Notes under the pieces: generated by a model | Database searches by the model: none | What the model saw: only the letters and a program-made list of their open reading frames with translations | Told to the model about the DNA's origin: nothing | DNA from: Corynebacterium marinum DSM 44953 | GTDB lineage: Bacteria; Actinomycetota; Actinomycetes; Mycobacteriales; Mycobacteriaceae | Direction: 5' to 3' | Length of the DNA: 64,000 nt | Assembly: GCF_000835165.1 (NCBI RefSeq) | Contig: NZ_CP007790.1 | Span: 558,001 to 622,000, forward strand | Program-made: the position numbers and the translations under genes | In this document: piece by piece, positions 52,526-59,692 of the stretch | Layout of the letters: every line of letters begins with the position of its first letter | How positions within the stretch are numbered: the first letter of the stretch is position 1

Positions 52526-52541
52526 TTCCCGGCAGCTCCAC
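52526..52541 (+). repeat. attachment site repeat, right (attR core)
   Basis: TTCCCGGCAGCTCCAC, identical to 41351-41366. It is followed by CGAAGAGG and the original ssrA terminator, showing that this copy is the displaced host ssrA 3' end. Confidence 0.9.
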
Positions 52542-52543
52542 CG

Positions 52544-52590
52544 AAGAGGGAAACCCCAGACCATCACTGGTCTGGGGTTTTCCTCTTTTA
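52544..52590 (+). terminator. original ssrA terminator, displaced by the element
   Basis: AGAGGGAAACCCCAGACCA (from 52546) pairs with TGGTCTGGGGTTTTCCTCT (to about 52588) with a short loop, followed by T-rich sequence. It also ends the convergent deaminase-like transcript. Confidence 0.85.
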
Positions 52591-52977
52591 CACTGCCGGT
52601 GTCACCCAGTAGTCGAGGTGAACGTCCTTGAGCCTCTTCCACGTCGGGGTCGTGGGATCGTCCGGGTGTGCCACGGCGACCATGACGCCCGGACCGTGGA
52701 TCGCGAGACGCTCCCGGCAGACCCCGCAGGGGTTGAGAACCAGGTACCGGCCGTCAGGGTGCCGAGCCAGGCAGATTGACGCCACGAGGCGCTGGCCCAT
52801 GCGGTAGGCGGCGCAGAAAGGCTCGGTCTCATGGCACAACTCCACACCGGCGTTGAGGACCTCGGGGGCGGTGCCGACCAGCACGGTGTCGTCGGCAAGC
52901 AGCATCGCCGCGGCGCCCGGAAAGCCCTCAGCGGCGGGGAAACCCGATTCGATGGAGGCCTGGCATTCATCAAAAAG
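52588..52977 (-). CDS. cytidine-deaminase-like protein with no visible start codon
   Basis: About 129 residues of recognisable homology, from LFDECQASIESGFPAAEGFP to the C-terminal LDYWVTPAV. The zinc site is clear: GVELCHETEPFCAAYR (His-Ala/Thr-Glu) and LNPCGVCRERLAIHG (Cys pair). The conserved part begins inside a hairpin with a T-run (52971-53001, minus strand), and there is no ATG, GTG or TTG in frame just upstream. The nearest start inside the domain is ATG 52905; the far one at 53118 lies within the divergent gene. So it is either 5'-truncated or started unusually. Coordinates give the conserved portion, not a proven gene. Confidence 0.6.
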   Translation of the reverse strand, partial: LFDECQASIESGFPAAEGFPGAAAMLLADDTVLVGTAPEVLNAGVELCHETEPFCAAYRMGQRLVASICLARHPDGRYLVLNPCGVCRERLAIHGPGVMVAVAHPDDPTTPTWKRLKDVHLDYWVTPAV

Positions 52978-53001
52978 CCCGGGCCCAGAGGGCTCGGGCT
53001 T
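52971..53001 (-). terminator. hairpin with T-run at the 5' edge of the deaminase-like frame
   Basis: On the minus strand AAGCCCGAGCC (53001-52991) pairs with GGCCCGGGCTT (52985-52975) over a short loop, followed by TTTTTG. A terminator pointing into the deaminase gene is odd and implies an upstream gene that is no longer there. Confidence 0.6.
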
Positions 53002-53039
53002 CCCCGGCGCAACGTCGGTTGCGGTGTTAAGTTCTGGAC

Positions 53040-53561
53040 ATGCAGAAGCCTTTCGAGGATCTGTCCCGGGAGTTTGCCGCGTCCATCGCCGATGTGGTGG
53101 ACGCCCACGCCGGGACATTCGACGGGCAAAAGGTCACGGGGCTGGCGCTGTGCCCCGCCGATGACCACCTGGTGCCGTACCTGGGTGTGGTGTTCGCCGG
53201 GGACACGGATGACCCGGACGCCCCGATCGAAGAGGTCTATGGCCAGTGGAGCCCGGAGGAATCCGGGGAGGAGATCAGCAACGAGCGCCTGGATGCTGCC
53301 AGCAACAGCACCAATGATCTCGCGTCGGCCTGGCCGGAGGAGGGCTGGGCCAGCTTCGGCCCGCTGCTCCGCCAGGCTCTGGTGGAGGCCCTCGGTGCCC
53401 CGGCGGTGCGGGAGGCACTCACTCGCAACGGGTGGGACCCGTTCCTGTACCTGTTCCTGGCGGGTGAAGGTGTGGTGGATGGGGAATCGCTGCCCGTGCT
53501 CAACCCCGGTCGCCAGGCGGATCCGGATTACCGGGCGCTTGAGCGCCTGACGGGCGTCTAA
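53040..53561 (+). CDS. hypothetical protein, DUF4303-like
   Basis: 173 residues, acidic, starting MQKPFEDLSREFAASIADVV. It has a strand-rich middle (VTGLALCPADDHLVPYLGVVF) followed by WSPEESGEEISNERLDAASN and long helices. The pattern somewhat recalls the DUF4303 family, but I cannot confirm it. No signal peptide or membrane segment. The start ATG lies 39 bases from the hairpin at the edge of the deaminase-like frame, and a large inverted repeat lies 18 bases after its stop. Confidence 0.7.
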   Translation: MQKPFEDLSREFAASIADVVDAHAGTFDGQKVTGLALCPADDHLVPYLGVVFAGDTDDPDAPIEEVYGQWSPEESGEEISNERLDAASNSTNDLASAWPEEGWASFGPLLRQALVEALGAPAVREALTRNGWDPFLYLFLAGEGVVDGESLPVLNPGRQADPDYRALERLTGV

Positions 53562-53579
53562 TTACCGGCACCGGGCACA

Positions 53580-53656
53580 CGGACTGCGCAAGAGTAGTAA
53601 AGATCAGGGTTTACGGGGCCCGAATTCGGACCATCTTCACTACTCTTGCGCAGTCC
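53580..53656. repeat. 25-bp near-perfect inverted repeat with 27-base loop
   Basis: CGGACTGCGCAAGAGTAGT (53580-53598) then A, AAGAT is mirrored by ATCTT, C, ACTACTCTTGCGCAGTCCG (ending 53656): 24 of 25 pairs match. The loop contains GGGGCCCGAATTCGG. No U-tract follows on either strand, so it is not an ordinary terminator, although it lies between convergent genes. It may be a REP-type element, a mobile-element relic or a structured RNA end. Confidence 0.7.
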
Positions 53657-53697
53657 GCGCCCCTGATCACTCAGGGACGCGGCGGGTGGTGCCACTA

Positions 53698-53729
53698 CTC
53701 CCGGTGCCCAAGGGGTGCGGCACCGGGAG
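53698..53729 (-). terminator. hairpin after the sugar ABC operon
   Basis: CTCCCGGTGCC (53698-53708) pairs with GGCACCGGGAG (53719-53729). It lies just after the stop of the last permease gene on the minus strand and lacks a U-run. Nothing else is visible in the 53657-53737 spacer. Confidence 0.5.
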
Positions 53730-53737
53730 CGGACGGG

Positions 53738-54634
53738 CTATCCCTTCACCGCACCGGTGATGCCGGAGACGATGTAGCGCTGCAGGATGATGAACAGCAG
53801 CACGACGGGGGCGGCGGCGATGACGGCGCCGGCGGTGAACACGCCCCAGTTCTCGCCGAACTGGACGGAGACGAACTGGTAGAGGCCGACGGCCAGGGTC
53901 CACTTCTGGGGATCCTGCAGGACGATCTGCGCCATGAGGAAGTCGGAGAAGCTGGCCACGAAGGCGAGCATGCCGACGACCACGAGGGACGGGGTGATCA
54001 GGGGCAGGACGATGCGCCAGTAGACCTGGGCGTGGGAGGCGCCGTCGATGACGGCGGCCTTGTCGATCTCGGTGGGCACGGTGTTGAAGAAGCCGAACAT
54101 GAGGAAGGTGTTCGAGCCGAGTGAGCCGCCGAGGTAGATGAGGATCAGTCCGGGCAGGGAGTTCAGGCCCAGCCAGGGGTAGACGGACTTGATGGAGAAC
54201 ATGAGCAGGAAGATCGCGACGAAGGCGAGCAGCTGCGGGAACATCTGCACGATGAGCAGGGCGATGAGGCCGGGGCGGCGGGCCTTGAAGCGGTAGCGCG
54301 AGAAGGCGAACGCCGCCGCGGCACCCATGAGGACGGTGCCGATGGCCGTCACGGAGGAGACGATCATCGAGTTGATGAACCAGCGCATGTAGGGGTGCTG
54401 TTCGTCGGTGAGCAGGTTCTGGTAGTTCTCCGGTCCGATGGACTGGAAGAGCTGGTTGGATCCGGTCAGGGTGCCCTCGGAGGACAGGGACGCGGAGACC
54501 ACGTAGAGGACGGGGAACAGGGCGTAGACAATGATGAGCCACGCCACGATGTGGCGCCATCCGCCCCGCTTGAACTGCAGCCAGGGAGAGCGGCGGTTGA
54601 CCTCGAAGTCGGTGTCGGTGACCTGTGTGGACAT
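53738..54634 (-). CDS. sugar ABC transporter permease, MalG/MusG-like
   Basis: 298 residues with six transmembrane helices. The cytoplasmic EAA loop is EIDKAAVIDGASHAQVYWRIVLPL, typical of carbohydrate-uptake-1 permeases. With the MalF-type partner directly upstream (one-base overlap at 54634) it should form the channel of a maltose/maltodextrin importer. C. glutamicum's maltose system is MusEFGK; gene order here is K-E-F-G, all on the minus strand. The substrate is inferred from the MalF-type partner and not proven. A hairpin follows. Confidence 0.88.
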   Translation of the reverse strand: MSTQVTDTDFEVNRRSPWLQFKRGGWRHIVAWLIIVYALFPVLYVVSASLSSEGTLTGSNQLFQSIGPENYQNLLTDEQHPYMRWFINSMIVSSVTAIGTVLMGAAAAFAFSRYRFKARRPGLIALLIVQMFPQLLAFVAIFLLMFSIKSVYPWLGLNSLPGLILIYLGGSLGSNTFLMFGFFNTVPTEIDKAAVIDGASHAQVYWRIVLPLITPSLVVVGMLAFVASFSDFLMAQIVLQDPQKWTLAVGLYQFVSVQFGENWGVFTAGAVIAAAPVVLLFIILQRYIVSGITGAVKG

Positions 54635-56214
54635 CAGTCGATCTCCTTCAGGGAATTGGAGCGGATGAGGGTGATGGCGGCGACTACCGCGACCATGATG
54701 AAGATCATCAGGGAGATGGCGGAGGCGACGCCGTACTGGTTCTCACCCGAGGCGAACGCGATCTTGTAGACGAAGCTGATGAGGATGTCCGTCGCGCCGA
54801 CTCCGGTGGGGGAGTCGAGATCGCGGGGTCCGCCACCGGTGAGCAGGTAGATCACGTTGAAGTTGTTGAAGTTCATCGCGAAGCTGGCCACGAGCAGCGG
54901 GCCGACGGCGACCATGAGCAGCGGGAGGGTGATCTTCCGGAACGTGGTCCACGCCCCGGCGCCGTCGATCTTGGCGGCCTTGTACACGTCGTCCGGGATG
55001 GACTGCAGCGCACCGGTGGTGACGAGGAACATGTAGGGGAAGCCCAGCCACAGGTTGACCATGACGGCGGAGAAGCGGGCGAGCCAGGGGTCGCCGAGCC
55101 AGTTGATGTCCGCGCCGCCGAAGAGGATCTGGTTGAAGAAGCCGAAGTCGGTGTTGAGCAGACCGGCCCAGATGAGGATCGACAGGAAGGCGGGGAAGGC
55201 GTACGGCATGATGACCAGCGCGCGGTAGAAGCCGCGGAACTTCATGTTCGGGTCGTTGAACAGCAGCGCCATGAGCAGGCCGGCGAAGAAGGTCAGGGCG
55301 ACGGAGAGGAACGCGAAGACGAACGTCCAGGCGGTGACCTTCATGAAGGGGCCGGCGTAGGTCGAGTCGGCGAAGACCTGCGTGAAGTTGGACAGGCCGA
55401 CGTTGACGCGCCAGCCGGGGAGGAGTTCCTCGCCGGACTCGGAGGCGAAGCTGCCGGTGTCGTTGGGCGTGTAGACGGTGCCGTCGGCGGCGATCATGGC
55501 GTCCTGCGCCTCGTCGTAACGCATCGTCGAGATGTAGGTGGTGGCGGTGCGCGCGTCGTTGGTGCGCACGACGTCGCCCTCGTCGGGGGACAGCACACGG
55601 ACGTCGAGGACCTCCTGCTGGCGGGCCATGGCGTCCTCAGCGGTGAGGACCTCGTAGCCGTCGACGGCGGTGATCTGCCCGTCCTCGACGGTGGCCTCGA
55701 CGGGGGTCAGTTCCTCGCCGGTGGTGGCGGCGAGGACCCGGTCGGCGTCGTCAAGCACGGCGAGGCCGAGGCCGTCATCGCCGGAGATGACGGTGACGGG
55801 GCGGGCCGGGGCGTCGGGAACGGGCTCGTCGTACTTGAGCTCGATCGCCGTGATGGCGTCGTCCTTGGTGGAGTTGTGCCCGTCGCCGTAGTTGGTGAAC
55901 GCGATGCCCGCGGTGTAGATCACCACGAACACCTGGAAGATGAGCAGCATGACGGCTGCCGGGTAGAGGTACTTCCAGGGTCGGGCGCGGCGGTCGTTCC
56001 AGAAGTAGATGACGTTCGCGCCGATGAGGCCCGCCACAAGGAAGACTAGTATGCCCCACTGCCCGGCGAGCCAGGAGGCGGCGATGCCGTAGAAACCGAA
56101 GGCGTTGATGGCCGCCATGATGAGGAGCTTGATCGCCAGACCGGCTCCTGCTTGACGACGCCGCGGGGCCGGCGCCTCATCCGCCACGGGGCGGGAGTCC
56201 AGTGTGGTGGTCAC
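54634..56214 (-). CDS. sugar ABC transporter permease, MalF/MusF-like
   Basis: 526 residues, unusually long for an ABC permease because, like E. coli MalF, it carries a large extracytoplasmic P2-type loop (about residues 115-265, ITAIELKYDEPVPDAP through YTPNDTGSFASES). The EAA loop is VYKAAKIDGAGAWTTFRKITLPLLM near residue 420. Eight transmembrane helices are likely. The P2 loop in maltose systems docks the binding protein, so this points to a maltodextrin rather than a trehalose or glycerol-phosphate system. Start and stop overlap the neighbouring genes by four bases and one base respectively. Confidence 0.88.
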   Translation of the reverse strand: MTTTLDSRPVADEAPAPRRRQAGAGLAIKLLIMAAINAFGFYGIAASWLAGQWGILVFLVAGLIGANVIYFWNDRRARPWKYLYPAAVMLLIFQVFVVIYTAGIAFTNYGDGHNSTKDDAITAIELKYDEPVPDAPARPVTVISGDDGLGLAVLDDADRVLAATTGEELTPVEATVEDGQITAVDGYEVLTAEDAMARQQEVLDVRVLSPDEGDVVRTNDARTATTYISTMRYDEAQDAMIAADGTVYTPNDTGSFASESGEELLPGWRVNVGLSNFTQVFADSTYAGPFMKVTAWTFVFAFLSVALTFFAGLLMALLFNDPNMKFRGFYRALVIMPYAFPAFLSILIWAGLLNTDFGFFNQILFGGADINWLGDPWLARFSAVMVNLWLGFPYMFLVTTGALQSIPDDVYKAAKIDGAGAWTTFRKITLPLLMVAVGPLLVASFAMNFNNFNVIYLLTGGGPRDLDSPTGVGATDILISFVYKIAFASGENQYGVASAISLMIFIMVAVVAAITLIRSNSLKEID

Positions 56215-57473
56215 GATTCAATCGCCCTCTCGATGTTGGTGATCATGGTGTCCCACAGTTGCTCGGGGTCGCCGGCACCGTTGACGATGCCGTTCTGTGT
56301 GATGCCCCAGAAGTTCCACACTGCGCCCATCTGCGGAATGGACGGCATGGGGGCGCCGTCCTCCTGGGCGATGCGGGCGTACTCGGCGAGCACAGGGTCC
56401 CCCATGCTCTCGAGTGCCTCCTTATTGGCGGGGGGACGTTGGTTGCTGGAGAACAGCTCGAGCTGGACCTCGGGCTGCGACAGGTAGTTGAGCGCCAGGT
56501 CCCTCGCCGCGAGCGGGGAGGAGGAGTTGGCGTTGATCATGAAGGAGGACACGCCGACGAACGGGACCGCGGGCTGCCCACCGGCTGAGGGCACGGAGAG
56601 AACCTCGATGTCCATGTCAGCGGCCTGAATGTCCGACAGGTTCCAGGGGCCGGCGATGAAGTAGGGGGATTCGCCGTCGATGAAGGCCTGCTTGGAGATG
56701 TCCGGGGTCATCGTGACGATGAGATCGCGGTTGGCCCCCATCTCGGCGAGGTAATTGGCGAAGGCGTGGCCCCCGTCGCCGCCCATTCCCAGTTCGGCGG
56801 TGTAGGCGCCGTCGGCGTCGCGCTCGAAGACCTCGGCGCCGAAGGAGGACTGGATGGGGTAGAGGTGGTACGGATCACCGGAGGCCTCGGACTGGCTGGT
56901 GGTGAAGGGATACTTCGCGACGCCGGCGTCCATGAGCCGGTGGCCTTCGGCGAGGAGATCGTCGAAGGTTTCCGGGGTGTGATCGGTCATCGCGTTGTTC
57001 CGCAGGAGGGCGACGTTCTCGATGATGAAGGGCACGCCGTAGTAGCGGCCGTCGTACGTGACGGCCTGCAGGGCGATGTCGACGAAGTTGTCCTCCGGGT
57101 CGATGAGGTCGACGGGGGATACGGCACCGTTGTTGACCACCTGGCCGAGCACGTCGTGCGGGGCCACGATGATGTCGGGGCCTTCCCCGGTGGGGACCTG
57201 GGTGAGGAAGTCGGAGAGCATCTGGCCGTTGTAGTTGCGCTGGATGACGCGGATGCTCACACCCGTGTCCTCCTGGAAACGCTCGGCGACCTTCTCCAGG
57301 CCGGGGACCTCGTACTGGGAGGCCCAGATGGTCAGGGGGCGGGGTCTGCCGAGGAGGGCACCGGAGCCGGCGACCTGACCGCCACCGCTGCCGCAGGCGG
57401 TGAGTGCTCCACCCGCGACGAGCAGTCCGGCCGCGCCGAGGAACCGGCGGCGGGAGAATCGGGGGGAGGTCAC
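56211..57473 (-). CDS. sugar ABC transporter substrate-binding lipoprotein, MalE/MusE-like
   Basis: 420 residues. The signal peptide has a twin-arginine-like start and a lipobox: SPRFSRRRFLGAAGLL then GGALTACGSGG (Cys27), so export may use Tat and the protein is lipid-anchored. The mature part has solute-binding-protein family 1 features: LTIWASQYEVPGLEKVAERF, DIIVAPHDVLGQVV, and the hinge region FIDGESPYFIAGPWNL. It should capture maltose or maltodextrins and deliver them to the permease pair. Stop/start overlaps of four bases on both sides make the cluster one operon. Confidence 0.9.
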   Translation of the reverse strand: MTSPRFSRRRFLGAAGLLVAGGALTACGSGGGQVAGSGALLGRPRPLTIWASQYEVPGLEKVAERFQEDTGVSIRVIQRNYNGQMLSDFLTQVPTGEGPDIIVAPHDVLGQVVNNGAVSPVDLIDPEDNFVDIALQAVTYDGRYYGVPFIIENVALLRNNAMTDHTPETFDDLLAEGHRLMDAGVAKYPFTTSQSEASGDPYHLYPIQSSFGAEVFERDADGAYTAELGMGGDGGHAFANYLAEMGANRDLIVTMTPDISKQAFIDGESPYFIAGPWNLSDIQAADMDIEVLSVPSAGGQPAVPFVGVSSFMINANSSSPLAARDLALNYLSQPEVQLELFSSNQRPPANKEALESMGDPVLAEYARIAQEDGAPMPSIPQMGAVWNFWGITQNGIVNGAGDPEQLWDTMITNIERAIES

Positions 57474-58651
57474 TGGGCACGCACCTCATCGGTGCGCAGC
57501 GACTCGCCGGTCTCGCCGTCGAAGAGGTACAGGGACTCGGGCGTGAACCACAGGTCCATGGTGTCGCCGCCGGCCACGCGGGTGGCGTTGGTGAGGCGGG
57601 CGACCAGCTCGCCGCCGAGCTCATCGACGCCGGCCTCGCGGGCGGCGTCGCGGGCGGCGTCGGTGGGCTTCTCCACCTCCGGCGGGGAGAAGTAGACGAA
57701 GCGGTCGGCACCGGTGGACTCGACGAGGCTGAGGTTCGCGGAGATGGTCATGCCCTGGTCGCGCCTCTCCGGGGCGACGAGGTAGGCGTCCTCGAAGGCC
57801 TCCGGACGCAGGCCGAGGATGACGGATTCGGAGGTGGCGCGGGAGGCGGCGTCGACAAGCGACTCCGGGAGGTGGATGTCACCGAAACCGGTGGAAACCA
57901 CGTCTCCGCGCAGGCGACCCGGCATGAAGTTCATCGACGGCGAGCCGATGAAGCTGGCCACGAAGAGGTTGGTGGGGGAGGCGTAGAGCTCGTCGGGGGA
58001 GCCGGCCTGCTGGATGACGCCCTTGCGCATGACCACGACGCGGTCGCCGAGGGTCATGGCCTCGGTCTGGTCGTGGGTGACGTAGACGGTGGTGACACCG
58101 AGGTCCTGCTGGAGGCGGGCGATCTCGGCGCGCATCTGGACGCGGAGCTTCGCGTCGAGGTTGGACAGCGGCTCATCCATGAGGAAGACCTTCGGACGGC
58201 GGACAATGGCGCGGCCCATGGCCACGCGCTGGCGCTGACCGCCCGAAAGCTGCGCGGGCTTGCGGTCGAGGTACTCGTCGAGGCCGAGGGAGGCGGAGAC
58301 CTCCGCGACCTTGTCCTGGATCTCGCTTTTGGGCATGCGGGAGAGCTTGAGCGGGAACTCGATGTTCTCGCGGACCGTCATGTGCGGGTAGAGGGCGTAG
58401 GACTGGAAGACCATGGCGATGTCGCGGTCGCGGGCGGAGAGGTCGTTGACGACCTGGTCGCCGAAACGCAGCTCGCCGCCGGTGATGTCCTCGAGCCCGG
58501 CGATCATGTTGAGCAGCGTGGACTTTCCGCATCCCGACGGCCCGACGAGGATGACGAACTCGCCGTCACGGATGTCGAGGTTGGCGTCGGTGATGGCGTG
58601 GTAGCCGTTGGGGTACAGCTTGTCCACGTGGTCTAGGGTGATGGTGGCCAT
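57470..58651 (-). CDS. sugar ABC transporter ATP-binding protein, MsiK/MusK/UgpC-like
   Basis: 393 residues. ABC core: Walker A VGPSGCGKST (about residue 36), Q-loop VFQSYALYPHMTV, signature LSGGQRQRVAMGRA, Walker B VFLMDEPLSNLD. The C-terminal 130 residues are an OB-fold regulatory domain (SVILGLRPEAFEDAYLV) as in MalK/MsiK. It is the first gene of the operon, reading from 58651. In many actinobacteria one MsiK energises several importers, but here the ATPase is encoded with its own binding protein and permeases. The 160-base region before it has only a weak CRP-like half-site (TGTGATGTACACC near 58731). Confidence 0.92.
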   Translation of the reverse strand: MATITLDHVDKLYPNGYHAITDANLDIRDGEFVILVGPSGCGKSTLLNMIAGLEDITGGELRFGDQVVNDLSARDRDIAMVFQSYALYPHMTVRENIEFPLKLSRMPKSEIQDKVAEVSASLGLDEYLDRKPAQLSGGQRQRVAMGRAIVRRPKVFLMDEPLSNLDAKLRVQMRAEIARLQQDLGVTTVYVTHDQTEAMTLGDRVVVMRKGVIQQAGSPDELYASPTNLFVASFIGSPSMNFMPGRLRGDVVSTGFGDIHLPESLVDAASRATSESVILGLRPEAFEDAYLVAPERRDQGMTISANLSLVESTGADRFVYFSPPEVEKPTDAARDAAREAGVDELGGELVARLTNATRVAGGDTMDLWFTPESLYLFDGETGESLRTDEVRAQ

Positions 58652-58813
58652 TCGATATTCTTTCTGTGGGGGAAGTGCGAACCAATGAGCCCGAGTCTAT
58701 CTGTGAGGACTGGCTATCGGTATTGGTCGATGTGATGTACACCGCAGTGCTTGACGTGTCACCATCGCTCGGTTATGTTGTGGATGCGTCAACAACAAGA
58801 AAAGGGGAACCCA

Positions 58814-59221
58814 ATGTCCTTTATCTCTGATGCCATTCTCCGCGGCGTGACCGGCGCCTTCGTCACCAACGCAGGCGTGGGCAAGATCGGCATGCCCGCC
58901 GAGTACTCCGCCGGCGTCCAGCAGGCCGCCGCCTCCGGTATCCCGGCCCTGGCCAAGCTGCCCTCCGACAAGTTCGGCACCTGGCTCGGCTACGCCGAGA
59001 CCGTCATCGGCGCCTCCCTGCTCGCCCCCTTCGTCCCCAACAAGGTGGCCGGCGCCGCCCTCACCGCCTTCTCCGGCGGTCTGCTCTCCATGTACTTCCG
59101 CAACCCGGAGAATACCGAGGCCGACGGCATCCGCCCGTCCCAGGAGGGTATCGGTCTGGCGAAGGACGTCTTCATGACGGCAATCGGCCTGGCATTGGTC
59201 ACGCAGGGCAAGAAGAACTAG
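58814..59221 (+). CDS. DoxX-like small membrane protein
   Basis: 135 residues from ATG 58814, with AAAAGGGG just upstream as RBS. Four hydrophobic segments alternate with polar turns, and the pattern TWLGYAETVIGASLLAPFVP with TAFSGGLLSMYFRNPENT fits DoxX/DoxD-like integral membrane proteins. A conserved GFVTNAGVGKIGMP-like start (AFVTNAGVGKIGMPAEY) precedes the first helix. Family members are linked to thiol redox in some bacteria, but no role can be claimed. Divergent from the sugar ABC operon; followed by a clear terminator. Confidence 0.75.
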   Translation: MSFISDAILRGVTGAFVTNAGVGKIGMPAEYSAGVQQAAASGIPALAKLPSDKFGTWLGYAETVIGASLLAPFVPNKVAGAALTAFSGGLLSMYFRNPENTEADGIRPSQEGIGLAKDVFMTAIGLALVTQGKKN

Positions 59222-59240
59222 TCGGCGGCCTGTGTCCCGG

Positions 59241-59285
59241 CAATGCCCCGACCAGATCTGAGAGGATCTGGCCGGGGCATTGTTG
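59241..59285 (+). terminator. terminator after the DoxX-like gene
   Basis: CAATGCCCCGACCAGATC (59241-59258) and GATCTGGCCGGGGCATTG (59265-59282) pair with one mismatch, then TTGTGCC. The following gap to 59692 has no gene; it holds the DtxR boxes described separately. Confidence 0.8.
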
Positions 59286-59479
59286 TGCCTGTGGGGCGCA
59301 GTCAATGTGATGGCGGGTAGTGGGGCGGTGCGCCCGCCGTCCGGAGGTGGCGGGCAGGCTAGGGAATGTCCCGAATCTTGCCCGGGGTTGCCGTTCGAAG
59401 CGCAAGGTCAGGGGGTCGGGGAGTGGTGGGGGAATTGCAAATCTGAGGAAGGCTGTGTCTTTCGGCACTGCTCTTTGGG

Positions 59480-59498
59480 TAAGGTGAGCCAAAGCATT
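59480..59498. promoter_or_regulatory. distal DtxR-box-like site
   Basis: TAAGGTGAGCCAAAGCATT matches the DtxR consensus TTAGGTTAGCCTAACCTAA at 12 of 19 positions, mostly in the left half. A further weak match (ATAGGCTTGCCTTACTATG, 59579-59597) lies between it and the proximal box, so there may be three sites in the 410-base gap. Confidence 0.5.
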
Positions 59499-59620
59499 CT
59501 TCCCGGAGCGAGCTGCGAAAACTTTCTCTACCTGCTGGTTTCGGGGTGGGGGAGCGAGGCGGGAAGGATATTCATGAAGATAGGCTTGCCTTACTATGGC
59601 TCCGCTTGTACGGTTTCCGC

Positions 59621-59639
59621 TTAGGGTTCCCTAATCTAA
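59621..59639. promoter_or_regulatory. DtxR-type iron operator upstream of the siderophore ABC operon
   Basis: TTAGGGTTCCCTAATCTAA matches 15 of 19 consensus positions. It lies 54 bases ahead of the binding-protein ATG, where it would cover the promoter, so the operon is expected to be repressed by iron-loaded DtxR. Consensus is known for corynebacteria; occupancy is inferred. Confidence 0.75.
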
Positions 59640-59692
59640 TCCCGCCAGGACGCTGGTCCCCCATTACACGACCGAAGGACACGAAAGACATC

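Larger units (their letters stand above)
41351..52541. mobile_element. integrated phage-satellite-like (PICI-like) island in ssrA with a type I restriction-modification cargo
   Basis: The element is bounded by 16-bp identical direct repeats of the tmRNA 3' end. Inside each end is the same paired arm repeat. Plus-strand genes are integrase, unknown, excisionase-like, DnaB-N-like, AAA/RepA ATPase with internal repeat cluster, HNH remnant, and terminase-small-subunit-like. On the minus strand is an hsdM-hsdS-hsdR operon. No capsid, tail, large terminase or conjugation genes are visible, so it is neither a full prophage nor a conjugative element. This order (int, xis, rep with ori, terS) is that of phage-inducible islands. 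Classification as a satellite is inference; integration in ssrA is directly supported. Confidence 0.85.

Noticed and set aside
41351..52541. Complete prophage or integrative conjugative element
   Set aside because: No capsid, portal, tail, lysis, large terminase, relaxase or type IV secretion genes are visible in 11.2 kb.
58731..58748. GlxR site before the sugar ABC operon
   Set aside because: Only the left half matches (TGTGA); the right half reads CCGCA instead of TCACA, too weak to list.
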